Positions 1 to 8,031 of a stretch of 64,000 nt of DNA are shown here, in pieces. Below the pieces are notes generated by a model that did no database searches, was not told the DNA's origin, and saw only the letters and a list, made by a program, of their open reading frames with translations. Within the stretch, counting starts at the first letter, position 1. Every line of letters starts with the position of its first letter. The translations under genes were made by a program, and so were the position numbers. Origin of the DNA: an uncultured Bacteroidota bacterium (lineage in GTDB: Bacteria; Bacteroidota; Ignavibacteria; UBA10030; UBA8401); NCBI GenBank assembly GCA_937920105.1, contig CALETH010000070.1:1-64000 (forward strand), given 5' to 3'.

Positions 1-1
1 T

Positions 2-406
2 GACCAACAAAATCAAAGTTTTGTGTTTGTACTTAATAGTCCGCCAACCAATGTAATTCTTGACCCTAATAATTATATTTTGAAAGATGTTCTTCCTGTA
101 TCTATAGGACCAGCAGCAAAAACTTCTGAAAATATAATTCCAACATCCTATGAACTATCACAAAATTATCCCAATCCATTTAATCCCACAACAACGATTA
201 ATTATCAGTTGCCGGTGAATGAGGCGGTGAAAGTCCTTGTGTATGATGTCTCTGGAAAAGAGGTGGCAACCTTAGTGGATGGAAAGCAGGATGCTGGTTA
301 CTACAGTGTGGATTTTAATGCTTCTCAATATCCGAGTGGTGTGTATTTTTACAAAATTGAAACTCCTAATTTTTCTCAAACTAAAAAAATGATGCTGGTG
401 AAGTAG
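2..406 (+). CDS. C-terminal end of a T9SS-sorted secreted protein (5' partial)
   Basis: The reading frame is open from the left edge, so the gene begins outside the window and only its last ~134 residues are seen. These end in a typical type IX secretion C-terminal sorting domain: the YPNPFNPTTTI motif, a beta-rich middle (VKVLVYDVSGKEV), a GYYSVDFNAS turn, SGVYFYKI, and a terminal MMLVK. In Bacteroidota and Ignavibacteria this domain directs a Sec-exported protein through the T9SS to the surface or medium. The function of the missing N-terminal part is unknown. A GTG at 23 could act as a start, but the domain is never found alone, so I treat the gene as truncated by the window. Confidence 0.85.
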   Translation, partial: DQQNQSFVFVLNSPPTNVILDPNNYILKDVLPVSIGPAAKTSENIIPTSYELSQNYPNPFNPTTTINYQLPVNEAVKVLVYDVSGKEVATLVDGKQDAGYYSVDFNASQYPSGVYFYKIETPNFSQTKKMMLVK

Positions 407-603
407 ACCATGATTTTCAGGATAAAAAGATTATCATGATTTGAATTATGTAGGACGGATGAAAATCCGTCCTTTTATATTTTTGACAACAATTTTCCAT
501 TGTTCATTATCACTTGATAATTGATTACATTGACTTTCCATTCATTTATTGGTACCTTTTTTGACAAAAGAAATTTTTTATCACAATAATTTTTGGAGTA
601 ACA

Positions 604-1614
604 ATGGCAATCAAAATAGCAATTAATGGATTTGGAAGAATAGGACGAAATGTTTTTCGTGCAGCAGTTTCACATAAAGAAATAGAAATCGTTGCCGTTA
701 ACGATATTACCGATGCAAAAACACTTGCACATTTATTAAAATATGATTCTGTTATCGGAAATTTTCCCGGTACGGTTGCGTTAGAAGAAAATACTTTAAA
801 AGTGAACGGGAAATCTGTAAAAGTATTTGCAGAAAAAGACCACGGCAATCTTAAGTGGAAAGATTTAGGTATTGATGTTGTTATAGAATCCACAGGCTTA
901 AAACATTTTACCGATGGTGAAGCAGCAATAGACCACATTAAAAACGGAGCAAAAAAAGTTATCATTTCTGCACCAGCAAAAAAATGTGATTTTACTGTTG
1001 TATTAGGTGTAAATGATTCGCAATTAGATATGAGTAAACACAGCGTTATCTCTAATGCTTCTTGTACTACCAATTGCCTTGCACCAATGGTAAAAGTGTT
1101 GCACGAAAATTTCAAAATCAAAAAAGGAATGATGACCACTGTTCACTCTTACACTAATGACCAACGCATTTTAGACCTTCCACACAGTGATATGCGAAGA
1201 GCAAGAGCGGCCGCAATCAACATTATCCCCACCACAACAGGAGCAGCAAAAACAGTTGGCAAAGTTATTCCTGAACTTAATGGAAAACTTGATGGTTATT
1301 CTTTACGCGTTCCAACACCCAACGGTTCTATTACCGACTTTGTTGCAGAAGTAGAACGAGAAGTAACTCGCGAAGAAGTAAATACTGCATTAAAATCCGC
1401 AGCAGAAAAATCTCTTAAAGGAATTATGGAATACAGCGAAGATGAATTAGTCTTACGAGATATTGTTGGCAATCCACATTCTTGTATTGTAGATTCAAAA
1501 TTAACAATGACAATGGGAAATATGGTTAAAGTATTCGGATGGTATGATAATGAATGGGGATATTCTTGCCGCGTTGTAGATTTAGTGAAGAAGATAAGTA
1601 CTTTGTTAAAATAA
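604..1614 (+). CDS. gapA: Glyceraldehyde-3-phosphate dehydrogenase
   Basis: A 336-residue type I GAPDH, the full family length. It oxidises glyceraldehyde 3-phosphate to 1,3-bisphosphoglycerate with NAD in cytosolic glycolysis. Visible marks are the Rossmann motif INGFGRIGRN (residues 7-16), the active-site ASCTTNC with catalytic Cys154, the general-base His181 in HSYTNDQ, and the C-terminal WYDNEWGYS. The acidic residue after the second beta strand (VAVND) suggests NAD rather than NADP. The start is set by GGAG a few bases before the ATG. An intrinsic terminator follows at 1662-1695. pgk, the next enzyme of the pathway, lies 2 kb downstream, separated by four unrelated small genes. Confidence 0.97.
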   Translation: MAIKIAINGFGRIGRNVFRAAVSHKEIEIVAVNDITDAKTLAHLLKYDSVIGNFPGTVALEENTLKVNGKSVKVFAEKDHGNLKWKDLGIDVVIESTGLKHFTDGEAAIDHIKNGAKKVIISAPAKKCDFTVVLGVNDSQLDMSKHSVISNASCTTNCLAPMVKVLHENFKIKKGMMTTVHSYTNDQRILDLPHSDMRRARAAAINIIPTTTGAAKTVGKVIPELNGKLDGYSLRVPTPNGSITDFVAEVEREVTREEVNTALKSAAEKSLKGIMEYSEDELVLRDIVGNPHSCIVDSKLTMTMGNMVKVFGWYDNEWGYSCRVVDLVKKISTLLK

Positions 1615-1661
1615 AATTTAGATTACAAAAATTTAATGGATTTTTGTAATTTTGTTTTTCA

Positions 1662-1695
1662 CGGCTGTATTACAATAATAAAACAGCCGTTTTTA
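1662..1695 (+). terminator. Intrinsic terminator after gapA
   Basis: The stem cggctgt/acagccg (7 bp, 1662-1668 with 1683-1689) is followed directly by five T. It lies 48 bases after the gapA stop and before the Shine-Dalgarno of the next gene. Confidence 0.8.
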
Positions 1696-1725
1696 TTTAT
1701 TAACTATACAAAAAGGAAGAACGTT

Positions 1726-2106
1726 ATGGCAAACATCAAAACAAAAATTGATGAGTGGGAGATGAAAGATTTAGAAGATAATGGTGTGTTAAAAATTTAT
1801 GTGGAGCACAATACTGAAATGGGAAATAAAGGTGTTCCGGGAATTCAAGTATGGTACACCATTGCTGGCAGCAGCAGTATAGTAAATTATGAACCGTTAC
1901 ATGTAGAGCGTTGGGCATATCAAGCAAAAAAACAAAATGCAAAAGAATATCTTATTGAAGACCATAGTTGGATGCAACATTCTGATACATACATAAAAAA
2001 CTATTTAGTGGTAGAAAAAGAACTTAAAGCAAAGGTAGAAGTGAAAGTACGAAGCAATGAAAAACCAATTATAAAAGAATATAAACTTCCATTTTCTTTA
2101 GAATAA
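1726..2106 (+). CDS. Hypothetical protein, 126 aa
   Basis: A small soluble, charged protein rich in Lys and Glu with no signal peptide, membrane segment or motif I recognise. I chose the ATG at 1726 (MANIKTKID) because AAGGAAGA lies just before it; an in-frame upstream start at 1636 would run through the gapA terminator. The C-terminal half has alternating hydrophobic and charged residues (KELKAKVEVKV), suggesting beta strands. It sits 8 bases before the next hypothetical gene and may be co-transcribed with it. Confidence 0.6.
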   Translation: MANIKTKIDEWEMKDLEDNGVLKIYVEHNTEMGNKGVPGIQVWYTIAGSSSIVNYEPLHVERWAYQAKKQNAKEYLIEDHSWMQHSDTYIKNYLVVEKELKAKVEVKVRSNEKPIIKEYKLPFSLE

Positions 2107-2114
2107 AAAATAGT

Positions 2115-3047
2115 ATGCATGAAAACACATCGAAGGTTGCCTGTAAATGTGATACAGTATTTCATCACTCTGTACTTTTTCCAGAACTTAACGATGGTAT
2201 TTTTAGATGTGTTCATTGCGGAACAACGACCTATAGCATTACACGTGGGAATGATGGAAGAGATGGAAATGAATCGTACACAATAATATATCATAATGAT
2301 ATGGAGAAAGATGCATTAGAGTGGTTAAGTAAGTTTCCTACATGTCTACATCATAATGAAACACTAATATTCTTCCCTGCAAAAAAAACTTTTTCAACAA
2401 TCAAAAATTTAGAAAAAGAAATTTGCAATGAATATGAAAAGACTAAAACTCATTCATTGTATGAAAAAATGCACAATGCAGGAATTCCCAAAGAAACGCC
2501 ACCACAAAATATTCCACAAGATTGTTTATTGTACAAAGATGTTTGGGATGCCTTACAATGTAACAACGAAACTTCAATGGAAATTCTTCTACAACATGCT
2601 TTAAAAGAAGGTTATCCGTTTGCAGTAGTAAAGAATCTTATTCTGCAGCACAAGGAAATTGAAAAATATTTACTACAATGGATGAAATATATTCCAACAC
2701 AAGAATATTGGTATACAAGCAATGCTGGGGAACCATATTTTCTTGCACACAATATTTTAAGAAGTCTTCCTACAGTGAGCACAACACTAAAAAATGCTTT
2801 GAGAGAAGAAATGAAAGGTTTATCGTTAGATGTAAATCCTTATGATATTCAAGAACTTCAAAATCATTATCGATTACAATCCTGTCTTCAAACAATAGTA
2901 ACATTAAAAATGAATGATGAAGAAACTCTAACGCTATTACAATCCCTAAAAAAAGCAATGCCAAATCCTTATATTAAATCTATAGAACATCTTAAAGAAG
3001 CATTACAAAAACTAAAAATTAATAGGAAAACCTATGAACTTACCTAA
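2115..3047 (+). CDS. Hypothetical protein with N-terminal Cys/His cluster, 310 aa
   Basis: A soluble protein of unknown function. Near the N-terminus, CKC (residues ~10-12), two His (~17-18) and CVHCG (~32-36) look like a small zinc-ribbon; further Cys (CLHH, QDC, QCN) are scattered. The remainder is predicted largely helical, rich in Leu and Lys, with heptad-like stretches in the last 80 residues (LLQSLKKAMP...LKEALQKLK). It overlaps the downstream antitoxin-like gene by 14 bases, so the two are probably translated together. I do not recognise a family. Confidence 0.55.
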   Translation: MHENTSKVACKCDTVFHHSVLFPELNDGIFRCVHCGTTTYSITRGNDGRDGNESYTIIYHNDMEKDALEWLSKFPTCLHHNETLIFFPAKKTFSTIKNLEKEICNEYEKTKTHSLYEKMHNAGIPKETPPQNIPQDCLLYKDVWDALQCNNETSMEILLQHALKEGYPFAVVKNLILQHKEIEKYLLQWMKYIPTQEYWYTSNAGEPYFLAHNILRSLPTVSTTLKNALREEMKGLSLDVNPYDIQELQNHYRLQSCLQTIVTLKMNDEETLTLLQSLKKAMPNPYIKSIEHLKEALQKLKINRKTYELT

Positions 3048-3267
3048 AGAAAAACAATGGATTAAAACTACTATTGATAGTATTAATGATGAAATTGTTA
3101 TTGCTGCGGTAAAAAATATTGTTCATTATGCACAAACAGCAAAATATATGATAACCCCCATGAGTGTAGAAGAATTACAAAATAGAGCAATTGAATCTGA
3201 AAATGCCATTACCGCCGGCTTATTTACAGATATAGAAAATGTAAAAAAAGAAATGCAACAATGGTAA
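3034..3267 (+). CDS. Putative antitoxin of a RelE/ParE-type pair
   Basis: A 77-residue protein encoded 1 base before a RelE/ParE-like toxin and overlapping the upstream gene by 14 bases. Its C-terminal part (MSVEELQNRAIESENAITAGLFTDIENVKKEM) resembles the toxin-wrapping tail of small antitoxins, with an amphipathic helix and acidic residues. The N-terminal half shows no clear ribbon-helix-helix or HTH. The call rests mainly on position and size. The expected role is to bind and neutralise the toxin and to repress the operon. Confidence 0.65.
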   Translation: MNLPKEKQWIKTTIDSINDEIVIAAVKNIVHYAQTAKYMITPMSVEELQNRAIESENAITAGLFTDIENVKKEMQQW

Positions 3268-3268
3268 A

Positions 3269-3568
3269 ATGAAAATAGTAATTACTCATCCGGCAAAATT
3301 ACAGTTGAAAAAAATATTTCAATATTACAATAATGTTGCTAATAGAAAAATAGCGTATAAAATTACAGAACACATTATAGAAGCAATACAAACATTACAC
3401 CACAATCCTACAATTGGACAAGAAGAAGAGTATCTCAAAGTTTTGAAAAAACATCATCGTAGACTTATTGTTGGTCATTATAAAATTATCTACAGAAAAG
3501 AAAAGCAAATCTTATACATCACTGATATTTTTGATAGCAGACAAGACCCATCAAAAATGAAAAAATAA
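3269..3568 (+). CDS. RelE/ParE-family toxin
   Basis: 99 residues, the usual length. It has the family's compact pattern: an N-terminal beta strand (MKIVITHPAKLQLKKIF), two helices, then RRLIVGHYKIIYRKEKQILYITDIFDSRQDP, which matches the ParE/RelE C-terminal sheet (G.YKI.Y...... I..I...RQDP). Such proteins are either ribosome-dependent mRNA interferases or gyrase poisons; the RQDP ending is common in the ParE branch, but target assignment is inference. It pairs with the antitoxin-like gene 1 base upstream. It lies between two glycolytic genes, an unusual place that may reflect a small mobile insertion. Confidence 0.8.
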   Translation: MKIVITHPAKLQLKKIFQYYNNVANRKIAYKITEHIIEAIQTLHHNPTIGQEEEYLKVLKKHHRRLIVGHYKIIYRKEKQILYITDIFDSRQDPSKMKK

Positions 3569-3581
3569 CTTTTTATAACCT

Positions 3582-4781
3582 ATGCCAAAACTCACCATCA
3601 ACGATATATCATTACAAGGAAAACGCGTACTTGTTCGTGTAGATTTTAATGTTCCATTAGATGAACATAAAAATATTACCGATGATACACGTATTGTAGA
3701 ATCCCTTCCCACCATTAAAAAAATTTTAGATGATGGCGGGAAAGCAATTCTCATGAGTCATCTCGGAAGACCCAAAGGAAAACCAAATCCAGAATTTAGT
3801 TTGCAACCAGTGGCAAAAAAACTTTCTCAACTTTTAAATCTCCCCGTACAATTTGCTCATGATTGTATTGGTAAAGAAGTAGAAACCGTAGTTGCAAATC
3901 TCAAAAACGGAGAATGTTTGCTTTTGGAAAATCTTCGCTTTCACAAAGAAGAAGAAGAAAGCACACCCGAGTTTGCCAAGGCCTTAGCAAAACTTGGAGA
4001 TGTTTTTGTAAATGATGCTTTCGGAACAGCACATCGTGCGCATACTTCTACAGAAGGGATTACAAAACATCTTACACCATCCGTTGCTGGATATTTATTA
4101 CAAAAAGAATTGCAATATCTTGGAACAGCAGTAGAAAATCCAAAACGTCCATTTATCGCCATTCTCGGTGGAGCAAAAATTTCCGGCAAAATTGATGTGA
4201 TACACAACCTTCTTTCAAAAGTCGATACACTTCTTATTGGCGGCGGAATGGCATATACATTTTTTAAAGCGCAAGGTTTGGAAATAGGAAAATCACTTTT
4301 AGAAGCAGACAAAGTTGATTTAGCAAAAAATCTGTTACAAGAAGCAGAACAAAAAAAAGTCAAAATACTTTTACCTATAGATTGTGTTGTTGTTGATAAT
4401 TTTGATAATAATGCACAACGAAAAATCGTAGAAAAAAATGCGATTCCAAAAGAATGGCAATCATTAGATATTGGACCAAAAACTATTGCATTATTTTCCA
4501 AAGAAATTACAAATGCAAAAACCGTTGTGTGGAATGGACCAATGGGTGTTTTTGAATTACCCAATTTTGCCATTGGAACAACGGCAATTGCTCAAGCATT
4601 GGTAGAAGCAACTTCACTCGGAGCAACAACTATTGTTGGCGGTGGAGATTCCGCAGCAGCAATTACTCAAATAGGATTAGAGAAAAAAGTTTCCCATGTT
4701 TCTACTGGTGGCGGCGCTTCATTAGAATTTTTAGAAGGAAAAGTTTTACCAGGAGTTGCTGCTTTATCAGACAAGGTGTAG
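3582..4781 (+). CDS. pgk: Phosphoglycerate kinase
   Basis: 399 residues, full length and collinear with bacterial PGK. It transfers phosphate from 1,3-bisphosphoglycerate to ADP. Visible signatures are the N-terminal VLVRVDFNVPLD (residues ~16-27), the substrate-binding SHLGRPKG (~59-66), the hinge-region AILGGAKISGKI, NGPMGVFE, and the nucleotide-binding IVGGGDSAAAI near the C-terminus. It starts 14 bases after the toxin gene. No strong Shine-Dalgarno is seen, so translation may depend on read-through from the upstream operon. A long imperfect inverted repeat follows the gene. Confidence 0.97.
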   Translation: MPKLTINDISLQGKRVLVRVDFNVPLDEHKNITDDTRIVESLPTIKKILDDGGKAILMSHLGRPKGKPNPEFSLQPVAKKLSQLLNLPVQFAHDCIGKEVETVVANLKNGECLLLENLRFHKEEEESTPEFAKALAKLGDVFVNDAFGTAHRAHTSTEGITKHLTPSVAGYLLQKELQYLGTAVENPKRPFIAILGGAKISGKIDVIHNLLSKVDTLLIGGGMAYTFFKAQGLEIGKSLLEADKVDLAKNLLQEAEQKKVKILLPIDCVVVDNFDNNAQRKIVEKNAIPKEWQSLDIGPKTIALFSKEITNAKTVVWNGPMGVFELPNFAIGTTAIAQALVEATSLGATTIVGGGDSAAAITQIGLEKKVSHVSTGGGASLEFLEGKVLPGVAALSDKV

Positions 4782-4806
4782 ACTTTGCATTTTTAATAAA
4801 AAAGCG

Positions 4807-4885
4807 GAACACTGATTTTTATGATGGTGATGATTTACAGTGAAAAAATCTTAAATCATTCTAATAATCATAAAAATCAGCGTTC
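4807..4885. repeat. Long imperfect inverted repeat downstream of pgk
   Basis: Two arms of about 30 bases, gaacactgatttttatgat... (from 4807) and ...atcataaaaatcagcgttc (to 4885), face each other across about 14 bases. A related copy of one arm (gaacgctgattt...) is at 40488-40520, and a weaker relative is at 412-440. It may serve as a terminator-like hairpin or be a dispersed non-coding repeat; no T tract follows. Confidence 0.6.
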
Positions 4886-4925
4886 TATTATTTCTCATTG
4901 CTCATTGAACATTTATAATTGAATC

Positions 4926-5789
4926 ATGAATCGTTATCAACGTCCCAGTTTTTTTGGTGGATTTTCTTTTTTTCCGCCAGTAATAAAAACTTTGCTCATT
5001 TCTAATGCAGCAATTTTTCTCGTAACTTTATTTTTAGGAAATTTTCGCTTAGGAGATTTTACTTTAGGTGGATTTCTTTTTCGACTTTTTGCATTATTTC
5101 CTTTAGAGATGGGATTTCAGCCATGGCAACTTTTTACCTACATGTTCATGCATGCAGATTTCATGCACATTTTTTTTAATATGTTTGCTTTGTGGATGTT
5201 TGGAATGGAATTGGAAAATACATGGGGTTCAAAAAAATTTCTCATCTATTATATTCTTTGCGGATTAGGTGGTGGTGTTGCTAATTTATTTGTCGCACCA
5301 TTATTTACACAAGTTGCACCAACCATTGGTGCTTCCGGTGCGGTGTATGGAATTTTGCTTGCATTTGGAATGATGTTTCCTGATAGATTAATTTACATCT
5401 ATTTCCTTTTACCAATCAAAGCAAAATATTTTGTCATTTTTTATATGGTGTTGGAAATTATCTCTGTAGGAAGTTCTGATGGAATTGCCCATATTGCTCA
5501 TCTTGGTGGTGCATTAATAGGTCTGTTATTTTTAATGTTAGATAAAAACTCTTTGTTAAAATTTAACACACCAAAAATTTTTACGTCTCAAAAACAATCC
5601 ACACCTTCTTCTTATAGCAACATTAGTGATGTTCAGTCGTACGACATAGAAAACCACAAAAAAAATGAAGATGAAATTTCTCAGCAAAAAGTGGATGAGA
5701 TTTTAGATAAAATCAGTCGTGGTGGATATCAAAGTTTAACCGAAGAAGAAAAAAAGATTTTATTTGAAGCAAGTAAAAAATTACATTAA
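4926..5789 (+). CDS. Rhomboid-family intramembrane serine protease
   Basis: 287 residues with six or so membrane segments between residues 20 and 205. The catalytic Ser137 is in GASGAVYG and the partner His192 is in HIAHLGG; the oxyanion-side HxxFN (His81 to Asn85) and the L1-loop WMFGMELE are also present. Rhomboids cut transmembrane substrates within the bilayer. The C-terminal ~80 residues form a hydrophilic cytosolic tail (QQKVDEILDKISRGGYQSLTEEEKKILFEAS), seen in several Bacteroidota rhomboids. The upstream 140 bases hold the inverted repeat and no obvious regulator. Confidence 0.92.
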   Translation: MNRYQRPSFFGGFSFFPPVIKTLLISNAAIFLVTLFLGNFRLGDFTLGGFLFRLFALFPLEMGFQPWQLFTYMFMHADFMHIFFNMFALWMFGMELENTWGSKKFLIYYILCGLGGGVANLFVAPLFTQVAPTIGASGAVYGILLAFGMMFPDRLIYIYFLLPIKAKYFVIFYMVLEIISVGSSDGIAHIAHLGGALIGLLFLMLDKNSLLKFNTPKIFTSQKQSTPSSYSNISDVQSYDIENHKKNEDEISQQKVDEILDKISRGGYQSLTEEEKKILFEASKKLH

Positions 5790-5877
5790 TATTTCTACTT
5801 ATAAAAAAAACGGCATTGCTAAATTAGTATAGATGAATAAAGGTAAATACAAATACCATAGTCAATCACAAAACACC

Positions 5878-5930
5878 GTCATTCCCGCATGTTCCTGACC
5901 TGTCGTCAGGACAGGTTTTAGCGGGAATCT
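5878..5930. repeat. REP-like dispersed palindrome
   Basis: gtcattcccgc at the left and gcgggaatct at the right form the outer stem; a nested stem acctgtc/gacaggt fills the loop. Related copies lie at 7147, 22481, 24932, 26674 and 40442. No REP-associated transposase is present in the window. Confidence 0.75.
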
Positions 5931-6006
5931 ATTTTGAAAATGTACCATCTATATTTAATTAGCAATACCAAAAAACTTATAAAATTCTTGAAAGTGAGAA
6001 ATTATT

Positions 6007-7128
6007 ATGGAAACCCTACTCCCAATATTAGAACAACCAACACAAAACAATCACCCAACATACAAAGTTGGCGTGCGAAGAAAAACACGACAAGTCAACA
6101 TTGGCGGAATAAAAGTTGGCGGCGGTGCACCAATTTCTGTTCAGACAATGACAAAAACTAAAACCGATGATGTTGCAGGGACAGTCAAACAAATCCGCGA
6201 TGCTGCAGAAGCCGGCTGTGATATTGTTCGCGTAACAGTAAATGATAAAGAAGCCGCTGAAGCAATGGCAGAGATAGTTCGTCAATCACCAATACCAATC
6301 GTTGCAGATATTCACTTCAATCACATTTTTGCATTGAAAGCAATTGCTGCCGGAGTTGCAAAAGTCCGTATCAATCCCGGAAACATCGGCTCAAAAGAAC
6401 GTATTCATGAAGTACTGACTGCAGCAAAAGATAAAGGAATACCTATTCGCATAGGTGTAAATTCCGGTTCGCTCGAAGAAGACATTTTGGAAAAACATGG
6501 TTACCCAACAGCTGAAGCACTTTTTGAAAGTGCAATGAGACATGTAGAAATTTGTGATGAATTTAATTTTAAAGATGTCATCATTTCTGTAAAATCTACC
6601 GATGTTCGTTTGATGATTGAAGCGTACCGATTAGTTGGTGCAAGAACAGATATCCCACTTCATCTTGGAGTTACAGAAGCAGGACTTACCCGTGTTGGAA
6701 CAATAAAATCTGCAGTAGGAATCGGGACTTTATTAGCAGAAGGAATTGGTGATACCATTCGTGTTTCGCTTACCGATGAGCCAATTAAAGAAGTTGAAGT
6801 TGGAAAAGAAATTCTTCGTTCGTTAGGATTAGCAAGCCGTAATGTTGAACTCATTGCATGCCCAACTTGTGGACGTCTTGAAATAGATTTATTTGCTATC
6901 ATGGCAGAATTAGAAAAACGTTTAGAAGGTGTAAAAAAGCCTGTGAAGGTTGCAGTATTGGGTTGCGTTGTCAATGGACCTGGTGAAGCGAGTGATGCTG
7001 ATATTGGAATTGCTGCCGGAAAAGGTGTTGGAATTTTATATCGCAAAGGTGAAATGGTGAAACGTGTAAAAGAAAGTGAAATTGTTGATACTATTGTAGA
7101 AGAAGTTCACAAGTTTCAACCAGAATAA
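6007..7128 (+). CDS. ispG: 4-hydroxy-3-methylbut-2-enyl diphosphate synthase
   Basis: 373 residues, the short bacterial form. It converts methylerythritol cyclodiphosphate to HMBPP in the MEP isoprenoid pathway using a [4Fe-4S] cluster. The TIM-barrel N-domain begins at RQVNIGGIKVGGGAPISVQTMT (residues ~28-49). Cluster ligands Cys285 and Cys288 in ACPTCGR, Cys320 in LGCVVNGPGE, and Glu327 are all present. The ATG at 6007 is chosen from family length. A REP-like palindrome sits in the upstream 217-base gap. It appears to be a single-gene unit. Confidence 0.97.
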   Translation: METLLPILEQPTQNNHPTYKVGVRRKTRQVNIGGIKVGGGAPISVQTMTKTKTDDVAGTVKQIRDAAEAGCDIVRVTVNDKEAAEAMAEIVRQSPIPIVADIHFNHIFALKAIAAGVAKVRINPGNIGSKERIHEVLTAAKDKGIPIRIGVNSGSLEEDILEKHGYPTAEALFESAMRHVEICDEFNFKDVIISVKSTDVRLMIEAYRLVGARTDIPLHLGVTEAGLTRVGTIKSAVGIGTLLAEGIGDTIRVSLTDEPIKEVEVGKEILRSLGLASRNVELIACPTCGRLEIDLFAIMAELEKRLEGVKKPVKVAVLGCVVNGPGEASDADIGIAAGKGVGILYRKGEMVKRVKESEIVDTIVEEVHKFQPE

Positions 7129-7146
7129 ATCTCCTTGAGGTATTTT

Positions 7147-7198
7147 GTCATGCCTGCGAAAGCAGGCATCCATAAAAGTTTTGAAAACTTTTGTAGTC
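7147..7198. repeat. REP-like palindrome plus second palindromic element
   Basis: gtcatgcctgcgaaagcaggcatcc (7147-7171) is a variant of the dispersed gtcattcccgc element. It is followed at once by aaaagttttgaaaacttttgtagtc (7174-7198), which matches one half of the palindrome at 25617-25647. Confidence 0.65.
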
Positions 7199-7221
7199 TG
7201 AATGTAGAAAGGGTAAAAAAA

Positions 7222-7434
7222 ATGAACATTACCGTTGCTGATGATAAATTAAAAGAAATAATGAAAACCGCGCTTTTGGAATTGCTTCAAGAAAAAAAAG
7301 ATATTTTTGAAGAAGTCATAAAAGAAGTTTTGGAAGATATGGCTCTTCTTCACGCAATTCGTGAAGGTGAAGATTCTCCACTTGTTTCAGAAGAAGTAAT
7401 AAAATTTAATGAAAAAACATTATGTACACTATAA
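7222..7434 (+). CDS. Small hypothetical protein, possible antitoxin-like, 70 aa
   Basis: The ATG at 7222 (MNITVADDKLKEIMKTA) is preceded by GAAAGGG; an upstream in-frame start would translate the REP element and is rejected. The protein is a short acidic helical chain (LLELLQEKKDIFEEVIKEVLEDMALLHAIREGEDS). Its stop overlaps the next start by 13 bases, making a three-gene unit with the DUF433-like and PIN-like genes. Such leading small proteins occur in toxin-antitoxin operons, but I have no direct family match. Confidence 0.6.
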   Translation: MNITVADDKLKEIMKTALLELLQEKKDIFEEVIKEVLEDMALLHAIREGEDSPLVSEEVIKFNEKTLCTL

Positions 7435-7664
7435 AAAATTATATCACACTTGATAAAGAAATTTTAGGCGGAAATCCTGTTTTTAAAGGAACAAGAGTTC
7501 CTATTGAAACCCTCTTTTTTCATTTAGAACAAGGAATTTCTTTAGATGAATTTTTAGAAGATTTTCCCTCAGTTACCAAAAAACAAGCAATGGCAGTTAT
7601 TGAAATTGCAAGCACTATTTTGACATCAAAAAATATTGAAAAAATTTATGAAACTGCTGCTTGA
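7422..7664 (+). CDS. DUF433-family antitoxin-like protein
   Basis: 80 residues with the DUF433 hallmark: an N-terminal strand (YITLDKEILGGNPVFKGTRVPIETLF), then a winged-helix part (LDEFLEDFPSVTKKQAMAVIEIAST). DUF433 proteins are small DNA-binding antitoxins usually found next to DUF5615 PIN-like proteins, exactly as here. It overlaps the downstream toxin gene by 17 bases and probably both neutralises it and represses the operon. Confidence 0.85.
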   Translation: MYTIKNYITLDKEILGGNPVFKGTRVPIETLFFHLEQGISLDEFLEDFPSVTKKQAMAVIEIASTILTSKNIEKIYETAA

Positions 7665-7968
7665 TGAAAATCTTCCTAAAAAATTAAAACAAGATTTTAA
7701 AGAACATGAAATTTATACTGTAACAGAAAAACAATGGAATGGGATTTCAAATGGAAAACTATTAAAACTTCTCATAGAAAATAAATTTGATGTTTTATTA
7801 ACTTTCGACCGCAACATGCAGTATCAACAAAATTTTCGTACGTATACAATAACAGTATTAGTTTTAAATGCCAAAGATAATACTTATCTCACATTAAAAA
7901 GCTTAGTACCAAAAATTAAAAATGTTTTATTAAAAGAACTATACCCTGGTCCAATTGAAATACAATAA
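7648..7968 (+). CDS. DUF5615 PIN-like toxin
   Basis: 106 residues starting at the ATG at 7648 (MKLLLDENLPKKL). The LLLDENLP start and the later VLLTFDRNM (acidic residue of the nuclease centre) are typical of DUF5615/Mut7-C-like PIN-fold proteins, thought to be RNases. It overlaps the DUF433 gene by 17 bases, which supports translational coupling. An intrinsic terminator follows 25 bases after the stop. The substrate is unknown. Confidence 0.8.
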   Translation: MKLLLDENLPKKLKQDFKEHEIYTVTEKQWNGISNGKLLKLLIENKFDVLLTFDRNMQYQQNFRTYTITVLVLNAKDNTYLTLKSLVPKIKNVLLKELYPGPIEIQ

Positions 7969-7993
7969 ATTTTTCTTTGTAGATACCTTCTAA

Positions 7994-8020
7994 AGTCGGA
8001 AAACCATTCCGACTTTTTTA
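7994..8020 (+). terminator. Intrinsic terminator
   Basis: The stem agtcgga/tccgact (7 bp) with loop aaaccat is followed by T5. It ends the 7222-7968 operon, 12 bases before the next gene. Confidence 0.85.
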
Positions 8021-8031
8021 TTCTTACAATA

